Below, piece by piece: positions 24,243 through 35,640 of a stretch of 64,000 bases of DNA (its first letter is position 1; every line of letters begins with the position of its first letter). The stretch comes from Nymphaea colorata (lineage: Eukaryota > Streptophyta > Magnoliopsida > Nymphaeales > Nymphaeaceae). The stretch lies in NCBI RefSeq assembly GCF_008831285.2, contig NC_045141.1, positions 13,874,106 to 13,938,105 on the forward strand, written 5' to 3'. A program made the translations under genes and the position numbers. The notes beneath the pieces are model-generated. The model was not told where the DNA came from and searched no databases. It worked only from the letters and a program-made list of their open reading frames with translations.

Positions 24243-27200
24243 CCGTGGAAATCTTTTTTTCTTTTTCTCTTTTTTTTTTTTTTTTGAGGGACTCAGTGAC
24301 TCACTATTTAAACTAATAGTGGGCTTCCACTGACTTGAAATGTGTAAGTTTAACAAACATTGGACTGTAAGTTCACCTGTGCAGAATCCTTATGGGAAAA
24401 AGAGGCAGCTGAGTTTCGGTTCACTTCAGTACCCAGTTGGACTGAAGACTTTCAGGTTAAAAGAGATCAAGAGTTCAAAACTTGAAACATGTTTCCATGA
24501 AAAAGTGAGATTGGAAGACTTAATGACCAGACTGTTGGATGGCATGAACTCTTTCTTCTTGAAAGGGCCTTATGGGCTCTATTTGCCTGTTTGATGGGAA
24601 AACACCTCTTCTCATGCACACATAGGAAAGGCGTCTGTGACTGTCTATTCCCCACATTCTGTGCTTTAGCAACTACTCCATAGAAAAGGTCTCTGACTAT
24701 TTCCCACATTCTGTTCTTAAGCAAACATTCCATCAACAACAGCAGAGAACATAGAGGAACTTGCTTCTTGCATGTGTACATGGATAAAGAGGGACTGCAC
24801 TGCACAAGATATTTCTCTGCTCCTTCATCAGTAAATAGGCAATGCAGAAAACCAAGAAAAATATCTCACTGTTGCCATGTGTTGAAGGCTTTTTGGTTAT
24901 TGAAGCCATGACTGGCAAATAAAATAATTGCATAAACAAACGAGCTGGAAAAAAGTACGAATCTGCAGCTTAACATGAGAGGGGGAAAAAAAAAAGGGAT
25001 GCAATTTTCTTTCAACCGAAAGTATGTTGGCGAGTTAAAGAGAAGATGTAATTTTTAACTTAAGATTCTCCCCATCGAAAAGGTAAAAACCATGAAAAAA
25101 GTTTCCATGTAATGAAAAATATTATAATCTGCTCAACATATTTGCTTCTTTTATACGTGGCTAAGATAGATTCTAAAGCCTTACGGTTTCTTGATTTCTC
25201 ACTATGATGGCAAATATCATGAACTGAAAAGTAAAGAGCTCCACTCTAATGTTTCTTTATGCTTATGCCATTTTTCTTGACTAATGCGGTTCAGTACAAA
25301 GGACAAGATATCTTTTGTTCGCAAAGTAATTATCTTTTAATAACAAAGTGATCAACCGTCTTAAGAAACTAATATAAGTTCACTGAGGTATGGGAACTTT
25401 ACAGCACCAAGGTCAGATCCAATCAAATCTTCGCTGTCAAAGCAGAGCTCCTGAGCAAATCACCTGCAAAGGCTTCTTAGGTTCAAATTTGATTTGTCAA
25501 TCTGAGAGTATATTGTGCAATCTATGTTATGACAGGTAGAGTACTCTATGTATAAGTCAGATTTACTTTGAGGAAAGCCTAAACCTGCAGTAAGTCTCTC
25601 TTCCCTCTTTTTCTTTTATTAGAACAATTTCTCACCGCATTCCTACTAATAATATGAGAATTGGCAGGGACCTAAATTGATTTTCAGCAAATAATGATCA
25701 ACTGATGAACTTGGTCCGATGAACCAACTCAATTCAGTAACTAATTTACTCAATACAAAATCTGTTAAGTTTTTCTTTTCGTTGCAGTGAAACTCAAATT
25801 AAGGTCAATGAACGTAACGAACATTGCCACGCAACATAGACTACCCGAAAGGGGAGTACAAGATCTTAAAAAAAACAACAACACGGAATCATTCACGTGA
25901 TCCTCTTTCAGGAAAAAAAAAATGGAAACCAGGTAAAAATTAAGGAAAATGTCGAAACTTCATATTCCAACTAGACAGGCGAGTCCTTGAGACTTGGGTA
26001 AAGAGAAGCGTAGGTGCAATGGTGGAGCAAATTAATTACCTCAAGCCTTCCGAAGGAAGCATACAGATGAAAATGAAAAGCAGGAAACTGGAAATGGTAA
26101 AAGAAACATATAGGAAAAGAGGCAACAGTAAAGGAACGATATGTTGTAGGAAGAACAGCAAAAAAAATACAGGAAAAGAGAGAGCAGTAATTTGTAATGA
26201 AAATTAAACTTCATAATCTCATTAGAGTAACAATATATTGCTGCGGAAGCATTGGAAAATGGAAAGGTTAGATCACGATATTTAGCTTATAGAGTGTTGC
26301 AGAAAAAGAAGAAAGCAAATTTGAGATGAGATCGGCACTTTTTGTGTTGACCAAGAATTTAACTCATACATATAGTTTTGAAACTGTTATCGGTATACTG
26401 ATGAAAGGCGCCTGCAACTAGTGTCTTGATAACGGTGAGCGCTTATATGCCCTTTAAATGAAGAACTTAGAAGGAACAAATAAACGGGTACATTTCTAGC
26501 TCTCTGATGAAGATTTTTCAATTAAAATTTTCCTAAGTTTGAACAGAGATGCTGTAGCTATCTTTAATATTCTTAACAATGTCTGTCGTAGATAGTTTTC
26601 CTAATCCTGAAGAATCTAACTTATATTAGTAAATGTTGTGGTTGAATAAAAATGAGAAACAAAGGAAGATTGGTCTTGTTTTATTGGGCAATCCCTTTTA
26701 TTTATTTGTCATTCTCTCGCACGCACTACAGAAGGCTAAAGGATACAAAGAACCTCCGGCTTTCTTTTTCCCCTGTTCTTTCTCTGCCACACGGTTTCTT
26801 TGATTTTTTTTATACATTACCATTCAATTACGATTTTATAATTACTAAAATAATGTCAAAAATTTTCTGAAGCACTTCCGGAACTGCCCATCTACTTTCT
26901 TGGAAATTTACTGTCACGAATTGAAGATAATAAGAGATCAAATCGCCTGCGTCGGTATCAAGTGAACAGATCTAATAGAACAAACAAAAATAGTAGAGTC
27001 AATGAACAGCAATCACATGCAGATCTGGATCTCGCCGCCGGGTTCTACAAAAACATCATCTTCTTACAGTTGTCAGAAGGTTGAGTTTACCAGGTTGCCA
27101 ATTTATGGTGTAAGCAGGTATTTGAAGATTGGTTGGTTCTAAATCTGGTATGCAGTTTACCTTTGAATTCGAATATGAATTGTAAAAAAAGTTCAATCGG

Positions 27201-27781
27201 CCTATTCACCTGTTAATCAATCAAAAATATCAAAACAATAAATGAAAAGACATTTAAAAATCAAGTGAAAGTAAGCAAATCTTAAAATATCAGTTAAAAG
27301 TTGACATATGGCAGTCTTAAATCAGCCAACTTTGCCACTAATTCAATTCGAATCGACTGAGTCAGATTGATTCTAACAACAGTATGACTCAAAATACTAC
27401 TTGGGGTTCAGTGAATCAAGGGAGTAAAACTACTTGGCCTCTTTTCTCCTTGCCCACATGAAAAGGACCTGCTTTGGCTTCTGCAAAACAATGGATGCCC
27501 ATGGTAGACCATAAGTTAGCCTTACTTTTTCTTTCAAACACAGATAATACAAACCCAAATATTGTTTTGATCTGGGACCAACATGGGCTGATATTTTACG
27601 ATAATGAATACAGATCTCTGCTCACCCAACACCAACATACGAGTGATTGATTAGTGGTAGCTTTAGTCGTGCAAATTAATAGCCACTTCTGTTCTCTCTC
27701 TCTCTCATGGGACTGGTCAAAGCTATGTGGGTCAGCCCTTCTGCACACGGTCAGGGAATCCGACGTGGTTCCGTACCAATG

Positions 27782-27809
27782 CACGTGCGCTTCGCACGTG
27801 GGGATCCCC
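27782..27809. promoter_or_regulatory. Inverted pair of G-boxes plus a GGGGATCCCC palindrome
   Basis: CACGTGCG, a CTT spacer and CGCACGTG form a perfect 8-base inverted repeat (27782-27800) with a G-box CACGTG at each outer end. It is immediately followed by the 10-base palindrome GGGGATCCCC (27800-27809). G-boxes bind bZIP and bHLH dimers. A CT-rich leader-like tract follows at 27,990-28,018, so an unannotated transcript may start here, but no convincing protein is visible downstream. Confidence 0.45.
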
Positions 27810-28439
27810 TCTCAATGTGCTGACTCAAGTGAAAAGAAACGAGTAGAATTCATGGAGATCAGGAGTGGGACAGAAGCAGCAGCAGCAGCTCCGTTGTTTA
27901 GTTCTCCCTTTTTCATTCAACTTCAGAAGAAAAGAAAACAGAACACACAGGACCATTCAGCATCATCTCTTTGTTTCGTTGAGCGTGCGCACCTCTCTCT
28001 CTCTTTCTCTCTCTCTACCACCAGCATCGCCATGATCCTTTTCCTCACTTCTTTTCACTTGAGATGAGCATGGGGCTTCCCTCCCTCTGGTCACGTGGTT
28101 GAGGCTTTTTTCAGGACTCCTTTGTTTGGATGCTTCCACTTGAAAGGGCTTGCGGTTCATCACATGCATTCTCTTTGCCTGTGACTTTTCATCTTGTCTT
28201 CAGTTAATTATTTTATCTCCCCCACCTTCTTTATTCCCTTTGTCTACCCAACTTAACAATAGTATCTTGGAGCCTCTCATCTCTCTCTCTCTCTTTGACA
28301 GGTGTCCGATTTTCCTTTCCTGGACGCTGATACGCATCTGCTGTTGCTGTTTGAATTGTCAATATGGTTGTTTGTTTAATTGAACTCTTTTTATGTTTTC
28401 TTCTTCATGCTTCAAAGGCATGAAGATGCAGTGGAGACA

Positions 28440-28706
28440 GGGATGTAAATGGAAGGGGTATACCTCATTACTCATAATATTCCAAATCTGTTTAGTCAGA
28501 TTTGGTAAGAATTATAGATCAATTACTAATCAGATTCAGATTTGGCATGCAGCATCATGTATAACAGAATGCAAATCTCTTATTCAATCAACTGAGATCT
28601 AATCAAACCTAGCCTGATTATATATAAATGTCAGATCTTATGCTAATCAGATGGAAATCTAATTTTAGAAAATTGGGTCTGACCAAATCGAAACCATTTA
28701 CAACCT
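28440..28706. mobile_element. Small TIR element, GGATGTAAATGG ends
   Basis: Left end GGATGTAAATGG (28441-28452) and right end CCATTTACAACC (28694-28705) are inverted with 11 of 12 matches. The interior is full of AATCAGATTCAGATTTGG-like repeats in both orientations. A related AAATCTGAATC-rich stretch lies at 46,390-46,625. No coding capacity. Confidence 0.6.
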
Positions 28707-30110
28707 TAAGTAAAAGAGGTCTTACTCATTAACATCAAAAGCTGGTTGTTTGCTTTTTCCCTTTAATTCCTTTACCATGTTGGTGAAGGAAAGTAAAATT
28801 AAGTGGCTTTTCTTTCCTCCTGCAGACTATTTCCTTTGGAGACCTACCTTTGTCTGGTATTCTGAAAAGAGCATCACTTTTTCTTAAACAGCATTTGAAG
28901 ACCAACACTTCCTCTTCTTACAGCAGCCTAACAAAAATAGTTGAACATAATATAAGGTTATCTCATCGAGCTAGCAGGTTGTATAAGGGAAGGTTTAAAA
29001 GGGGTTTTAAAAATGAAGATCACCATACCATCAAGTCCCAAATTTGTCAATCGGGTGTCTACGCTTTCCCATCGCATTTTCCTGCCAAATGCTTAGTGGT
29101 TAGAGCCTTTAATTCATAAGAAATCAGTGGTCTAGTCTTTGGAGGGTTCTTTTCTAGCTAGCCAAAAGGGAAAAAAAAAAAAACCTAGGCTAACTATGGT
29201 ATATAGGCCATGTGACAAAAATTAGCGACATGATTCAAAAGACTAATATTTCTATGACTGCCCTTAGTAGGAGAAAGATGAGGTAGAAAGCAACTCGACT
29301 GCCTGCCTTCCCTTGCTTGAAGCTTGAAGATTAGAGAAGACTACATAAGTCAGCAGAAAATGCTAATGCTTGCTAACAGTCCATCTACAACTGACTTCTT
29401 TAGTCCTCTTTCTCAGGTAACCTGTTCACTGAAACTAAGCTTCTGAACCGTCTCAGCAACAGTACTACACCTTCTTGGTTGTTGTCCTTTACTTTATCAA
29501 ACTAATCGGCAAGATTGCCGGAAAGCTAACCGGTGAACAAGCTGAACATGATAAGTGGCGACTAATGAGGCAGAAAACAGGCAAATTAATTAAAAGTTGC
29601 TTTTGTAAAGAAATTATATGATCTTACCGCTGTCAATTTAAGTCTCAGGTAGTACGAAAGTCACAGTTCAGGTCACTCATAGGGCTTCAATCCAATTTTG
29701 AAACTGTTCAGTCGCATTTTATAAAGAAAACTAGTTGCATTCTAATTTTGTATGCACTTTCATAGCTGAATCTGAACCCAATTTGTAGTTTCCAACTAGG
29801 GACCGAATCCAGACGTTTGCAAATATAAGATTTTGTTAATTTAATCCAGTTGAAAATTAGTCACGGAATTCAATCCCGAGTGGTTAAATCTATAGACCGC
29901 AGTCTGACCTGAATGCATTTCTCTTCAGGTGGCAGCGTCTCCGGAAAAGTTGGCTGACTTCTTCTTTTAAGAAAATGTCAGACTTTTTTCAGAATACCAG
30001 CCAAAAAGACGATGTCCTCAAACGGAAATTTCCATTTCCTTTAACCCGGTCTGTGATGTTAGAATGCGAAAGAACGACTGTTGCAACTGGGAATAAATTA
30101 CCTTATCGTG

Positions 30111-30115
30111 TGCTA
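30111..30115. repeat. Target-site duplication, left copy (TGCTA)
   Basis: TGCTA directly abuts the left LTR and is repeated exactly at 35439-35443 after the right LTR. Five bases is the usual copia integrase stagger. Confidence 0.93.
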
Positions 30116-30296
30116 TGTTACGAGAGAGAGAGAGAGGCAGCAAAAAGTTATCTTGCATTACGTGACCCTAATCTCTATTAAGAGATTAGGGTTAGGGAAA
30201 ATTACAAGAGAAGTCCACTAAAAGTAACAAAACATTTAAAGAGACCTTCCCTAACTTCCTAATATTTCAGAAAACCCCTTTTTTGTATCTTTAACA
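30116..30296 (-). repeat. 3' LTR of the copia element
   Basis: Starts TGTTACGAG and ends TTTAACA on the plus strand. It contains a (GA)7 tract and a perfect 12-base inverted repeat, ACCCTAATCTCT / AGAGATTAGGGT (30165-30176 and 30181-30192), separated by ATTA. The last codons and stop of the RT/RNase H frame (30251-30296) lie inside this LTR. Confidence 0.97.
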
Positions 30297-31714
30297 CTCC
30301 CCCTCAAGCTGGCATATATGTCAATCATGCTCAGCTTGTTACAACATCTCAGGAAATCGCCTATGGGAAGAGCTTTAGTGAGAATATCTGCTGCCTGATC
30401 TTCTGAGGAGACATGAATAGTGCTAACAATTCCTCCTTGAACTAAGTCCCGAATATAGTGGCAATCCACTTCAATGTGTTTAGTCCGCTCATGGAAGACA
30501 GGATTGTTAGCGATATATGTAGCTGCCTTGTTGTCACAATACATCTTCATTGGGAGATTCACTGAGACATCCAACTCTACAAGTAGTGATCTAACCCATG
30601 ACATTTCAGCCACAGTTTGAGCCATAGCCCTATATTCTGACTCAGCACTAGAACGAGCCACAACATTCTGCTTCTTGCTCCTCCAGGAAATAAGATTACC
30701 GCCCACAAAGACACAAAACCCGGTAGTAGACTTCCTATCATCTACAGATCCAGCATAATCAGCATCACTATACGCCTCGATGTCAACACATTCTCCTTTC
30801 TTGAACCATAGCCCCTTTCCCGGGGCTGATTTCAAGTATCTTACAATCATTAGAGCTGCATCCCAGTGAACTTTTCGGGGTTTTTCCATGAATTGGCTCA
30901 ACTTATTCACAGCAAAGCTAATGTCGGGACGAGTGACAGTCAAATATAACAGTTTCCCTATCAGAGATCTGTAAGATCTAGAGTCAAACGGCTCTGAGTC
31001 ATCATCATGTATATGAATGCGAGGATTCATGGGAAGTGTGGCAGGTTTAGCCCCCAATAGTCCTGTTTCCTGTAGAAGATCAAGAGCATATTTCCTTTGA
31101 GACACTACAACTCCTTTATTACTACGAGCCACCTCAATACCAAGAAAATAACGAAGTTGTCCAAGGTCTTTCGTAACAAAGTGTTGCTGTAAAAACTCCT
31201 TTGTTTGAGCTATCTCTTGATCATTTTCCCCTGTAAGAACAATATCATCCACGTAGACAATCAATATCACAAGTCCTGCTGAGCCTCGCTTGATAAACAA
31301 TGAGTGATCAAGTTGGGATCGGCTAAATCCACACTTAGATAACACTTCAGTAAGCTTTTGGAACCATGCACGGGGACTCTGTTTGAGTCCATAAATAGCC
31401 TTCTTTAACTTGCATACCTTGGAACACTCCCCTTGTCGCTCAAAACCAGGTGGTTGCTGCATATAAACAATTTCAGAAAGGTCTCCATACAGAAAGGCAT
31501 TTTTGACATCCAATTGAAAAAGAGGCCACTCTCGTTGGACAGCAAGAGAGATAATCAAGCGAATAGTGCCCAACCGGGCCACAGGCGAAAAGGTCTCAAA
31601 GAAGTCAACACCATAAGTCTGAGTATAACCTTTTGCGACAAGACGGGCCTTGAACCTTTCAACTGACCCATCAGAATGATACTTGATGGTGAATACCCAT
31701 CGTGAGCCAACCAC
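30251..31714 (-). pseudogene. copia reverse transcriptase and RNase H (second part of a broken polyprotein)
   Basis: Open frame of 487 codons with the copia RT core: GSRWVFTIK near the start, [12 protein letters not shown] (21-32), [24 protein letters not shown], and the catalytic YVDD (154-157). RNase H follows: YSDADYAG (first Asp at 317), [17 protein letters not shown] (Asp 394), and the closing [12 protein letters not shown]...ADILTKALP. The frame runs through the polypurine tract into the LTR and ends at 30251. The methionine at 31714 is an internal codon, not a true start. This part normally continues the upstream gag-integrase frame, but a reading-frame break separates them. All RT and RNase H residues that I checked are present. 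Confidence 0.93.
30297..30307 (-). other. Polypurine tract of the copia element
   Basis: TTGAGGGGGAG on the minus strand, directly upstream of the 3' LTR. It is the plus-strand DNA primer site in copia reverse transcription. Confidence 0.85.
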
Positions 31715-31715
31715 A

Positions 31716-34535
31716 TCACAGCGTGTTGGGGGGGTCTACCAAATCCCAAGTCTCCCGAGAAAGAAGAGCATCCATTTCCTCCTGCATAGCTTGTCGCCAA
31801 CGTGGATCTAACAGGGCGTGATTGTGCGAGGACGGGATAACATGACTAGATAAAGCTTGATCAAATTGTACTAAGTGTGTACTCAGATGAGCAGTAGAGA
31901 CCGAATTAGATATAGGATGTAAGGTACACTGTCGCTTGCCCTTGCGAATAGCAATAGGGAGATCTGCTGCAGAATAGTCATCACTTAAACCTGAGTCAGT
32001 CTTATCAGTAGAGCTTACCTCTTGAGACGATGCTGGTGGACGGTCGAGAGAGGGACCTAGACGACGAGTGTAAACCAACAGAGGCTCAAGAAAACGTTCA
32101 TGTGACCTAGGTTGAGATGATGGAAATGACTCAAGTGACACTGGTGGAATAGGAAGAGGTATAGGTGCATGCATCTCAGATGAAGAGGGACTTGACGGAG
32201 GGAAATAAGGACGAGACTCAAAGAAGGTAACATCCGCACTGATAATGTCTTTCTTGGTCACGGGATCAAAGCATTTGTATCCTTTTTGATTAGCTGAATA
32301 GCCAATAAAGATACATTTGATAGCTTGGGCAGCCAGTTTGCTTTTGTTCGGGCCTAGGATATGTGCGAAGCAAGTGCATCCAAAAACTTTGGGAGGTAAA
32401 TGAAATAATGAACGCCCTGGATATAGAATTTGAATTGGAATACGGTCTTGAATGGAGGAAGAGGGTAATCTATTAATGAGGTAACACGCAGTAAGGATAG
32501 CATCACCCCAAAAATAGGCAGGCATGTGAGAATGTAACATGAGGGTACGAGCTACGTTTAGGAGTTGCCGATGTTTGCGTTCGGCTACACCATTCTGTTG
32601 GGACGTATGTGGACAAGTATATTGAGGTCGAATTCCATGGTCGGCATAAAACTGAAGTAGAATGGAAGACTTGAATTCAAGAGCATTATCAGTGCGAATA
32701 TTTTTGACAATGAATCCAAACTGAGTTTTTATTTCCTTGATAAATTTTTGAAGAATACATATGACTTCAGATCTTTCCCTTAACAAGAAAACCCAACTGA
32801 CTCTAGTAAAATCATCAACTAGAACAAGATAATATCGAAAACATGATCGAAAAGGAACCCGACTAGGACCCCATACATCCACATGAATGAGATCAAAAGG
32901 ACTCTGACTCGATGGACTCTGACTCGAAGGAAAGCTGCTCCGTGTATGCTTGCCCAACTGGCAGGCATCACATAAGAAGGACTCTGATGCAGGAATGTCT
33001 GGAAACATGCGACGAAGTTTTGGTACGGACGGATGACCCAATCTGAGATGCCATTGGAAGGGAGAAGGCTTGGAAGGGACTGAAGATGCAGCAACATCAA
33101 CTGGGATTGACAAAAAATAAAGGCCCTCACGCTCATGGCCGCCACCAATCATCTTCCCAGTTGGTAAGTCCTGAAAAGAACAAGAGTCAGATTCAAAAAT
33201 GACTTTACATTGTAAATCGATAGCTAGCTGCTTCACAGATATCAAATTAACAGGAAACTGAGGTGCATATAGCACATGTGTAATAGTGCCTAAATGTGGA
33301 AGATAAATATCACCGCTACCCAAAACAGGGGACAACTTGCCATCAGCCAGCTTAACATACTGTGGTGTAGAAAATCTGACAAATGATGAAAAATTTTGTG
33401 GTTGATTACAACAATGTCTAGAAGCGCCCGAGTCTATCATCCATGTCATACCTGGATCAGCAGTAGGAGCACCAACAGAGAATGCTGAATCTACAACAGC
33501 AGCATTGGTAGATGTAGAGGCAGATGTAGAGCCAGACCTCTGAGCAAGAACACGATCATATTCATCCTTACTTAGGTTAAGAGAATATGACATAGATATA
33601 GAAGGATCAGTAGAAGACTCAACCATAGATATTGTTGCCTTTGAATGAGTTGCCTGGGATGAAGAAGGACCTCTGCTTGTGGTGATTCTACCTCCACCAC
33701 GTCCAGGGGAAACATTAGACCTGAGGTGAGGATGTTTGTCCCAACAACGGTCCTCTAGATGACCAATTTTGCCACAATAAGAGCACTGAAATCTGCCACG
33801 TCCAGCACCACGGCCCGTACCACGCCCCCTAGTGCCTCCAAAAGAACTAGGGCCCCGTCCTCCTGATATCACAAGTGCAGAGACTGGTATGTCATGCGTA
33901 GTCTGAGAAAGAGTGGCTGCAAAGCGACTCAGCCTATTATACGTGTCTGCTAAATCTGGAAGTTCACTGCCTGTTAGAATTTGAGACTTTGCCACAGAGT
34001 ATTCGGAAGATAGGCCAGATAAGAACTTTGCCACCATACCAGTCTCAACGTGTGATGCATAACAATGCTGGCAAGGTGGGCGAAGAGCCTTTAACCGTTC
34101 ATATGCAGCAGTCAAAGTAGCAAAATATTGAGATAGGTCCTGATCCCCTTGTCGAATGTTGCATAACTCCTCTTCTAGTTGTAGGATCTTGATTACATTA
34201 GTGGCATGCGAGTATGTCTTTCTCAAGAAAGACCACATATCCTTGGCCTTGGTATAATATGCAATAGTTGGGGCTATATGAGACTCCACACTATTCATAA
34301 TCCAAGACATAACAATATAATTATCTTCATCCCACGCAGCATATATTCCTTTTTTCTCAATAGGTTCATCCTCCTCAAGAATATATTTCTTCCTATGACC
34401 AGCCACCGACATTATGAATACCCTAGACCATATTTCATAATTTGAGCCATTAAGTTTCATCGTGGTTCCATAAGAGAATGAATTCCCAGCCATCTTGTAG
34501 TCAGTAGACCCTTCAGATTTACTGTTTTCAGCCAT
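31716..34535 (-). pseudogene. copia Gag-protease-integrase (first part of a broken polyprotein)
   Basis: Open frame of 939 codons. The Gag region (about 1-240) includes the copia-type LNGSNYEIWSRVF. RGRGTGRGAGRGR leads into a zinc knuckle, CSYCGKIGHLEDRC (251-264). The protease active site is DSGA (368-371). The integrase zinc domain has HLRLGH and CDACQLGKH (about 496-530). The integrase catalytic triad is D553, D616 and E652, with DD35E spacing. The frame stops at 31716-31718, just after ETWDLV and a CCCCCCC run, where intact copia polyproteins continue into RT. A one-base length difference in the C7 run (31728-31734) is the simplest explanation. It could be real or a sequencing homopolymer error. 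The upstream ATG at 34535 is a good start after a leader of about 720 bases. Confidence 0.93.
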
Positions 34536-35245
34536 AGTAAATAAAGAAGACCAGATTGACGCAAACGTTTAAAGAAGGAGGGCTAGGAAATTACTGTCAC
34601 TTCAGATCTGATTTAGCCGATGACAAAAACAAGAATGAACTCCCAACGACTGAAGACTGTTGCTCCCAACGACTGAAGACTGCTGCCACTTATAACAGCA
34701 GCTAGTTCTCATAAAACTTCCTGTCCACGTGTCAAAGAAAGCCACGAAATCAAACAAAAACTTGTACTAAGGATCAGCAACAGTCTTCACGCAGCCTTTC
34801 TTTACTGAATTTGTATCCACGATCTATAGAAAAAAAATCTGATCATATTCAAAAAACCTGAATTTATAAGCAGCACATAGACTCCACAAAGCATCCACAA
34901 CACCTCACGCAGCTTGACTTTACCGAAACTGTATTTACGATCATCACAAACCACAGCGTCACACGTCACGCTGCATCCACAATAGTCTCTTCATACGACC
35001 AATATGAGGATCTGATCACGCCTTCCACATAGGCGTGATCAGGTCCTCCTTCTCACGGCACGCCCAACCCCTATTCCCTCACTGTCTCCTTATTGGGTGA
35101 TAAGAGGGAATAAGGAGTAGAGGTGACAAGGGAGAGAACGAGAGAAAAAAAAAAGGAACGAACTCACTTGGCTGTTCGTCGGAGAAGATGGTGATCGCCG
35201 GAGAAGGTCACCGGAAAGTGCACTCTGCCGTCGACACCCACACCC
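34536..35245 (-). other. copia untranslated leader
   Basis: Non-coding leader between the primer-binding site and gag. It contains local duplications: CCCAACGACTGAAGACTG occurs twice near 34,637-34,682, and two similar CACGCAGC...TATCCACGATC / TATTTACGATC blocks lie near 34,788 and 34,915. Confidence 0.75.
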
Positions 35246-35257
35246 GCTCTGATACCA
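35246..35257 (-). other. Primer-binding site, initiator-Met tRNA type
   Basis: On the minus strand TGGTATCAGAGC directly follows the 5' LTR. This is the standard plant copia primer site, complementary to the 3' end of initiator methionine tRNA. Confidence 0.93.
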
Positions 35258-35438
35258 TGTTACGAGAGAGAGAGAGAGGCAGCAAAAAGTTATCTTGCAT
35301 TACGTGACCCTAATCTCTATTAAGAGATTAGGGTTAGGGAAAATTACAAGAGAAGTCCACTAAAAGTAACAAAACATTTAAAGAGACCTTCCCTAACTTC
35401 CTAATATTTCAGAAAACCCCTTTTTTGTATCTTTAACA
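35258..35438 (-). repeat. 5' LTR of the copia element
   Basis: Same 181 bases as the LTR at 30116-30296 by direct reading, including the (GA)7 tract and the 12-base inverted repeat (35307-35318 and 35323-35334). Confidence 0.97.
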
Positions 35439-35443
35439 TGCTA
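35439..35443. repeat. Target-site duplication, right copy (TGCTA)
   Basis: Exact repeat of 30111-30115 on the other side of the copia element. Confidence 0.93.
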
Positions 35444-35520
35444 TACCAGCATAGCAGCTAATGAATATAAATTGAAAGCCGAGGAAAGTATCCGTGACAA
35501 GAACTGATGCATATACATAT

Positions 35521-35640
35521 ATAGTGAGTGAATAGTCACCCAGCTCACTTACTTGATCCATCATAATAGACAATTAAAAGAATAGTGAATGAATAGTCAC
35601 CAGCTCACTTACTTGATCCATCATGATAGACGATTAAAAG
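35521..35640. repeat. Tandem duplication, 60-bp unit
   Basis: Two adjacent 60-base copies share CAGCTCACTTACTTGATCCA and GAATAGTCACC, with a few substitutions. It lies 80 bases to the right of the copia insertion. Confidence 0.9.

Larger units (their letters stand above)
20650..30110. other. Long intergenic stretch with small repeats, no gene recognised
   Basis: It contains a GAGTCGAGCTC-type repeat (21472-21910), two small TIR elements (23141-23320 and 24094-24242), a TIR element at 28440-28706 and a G-box palindrome (27782-27809). Open frames such as 20817-21035, 23072-23542, 24340-24594 and 28850-29119 match nothing I know. A short GC-rich island at 22876-22930 stands out from the AT-rich surroundings. 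Confidence 0.5.
30116..35438 (-). mobile_element. Young Ty1/copia LTR retrotransposon
   Basis: Complete 5,323-base element with coding strand minus. It has 181-base LTRs beginning TG and ending CA that I read as identical base for base. The 5-base duplication TGCTA flanks it. A primer-binding site TGGTATCAGAGC abuts the 5' LTR (at 35258-35438), and the purine tract TTGAGGGGGAG abuts the 3' LTR (at 30116-30296). Gag, protease, integrase, reverse transcriptase and RNase H follow in copia order. The polyprotein is broken once, near 31,716-31,734. Identical LTRs imply a recent insertion. A leader of about 720 bases precedes gag. Confidence 0.97.
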
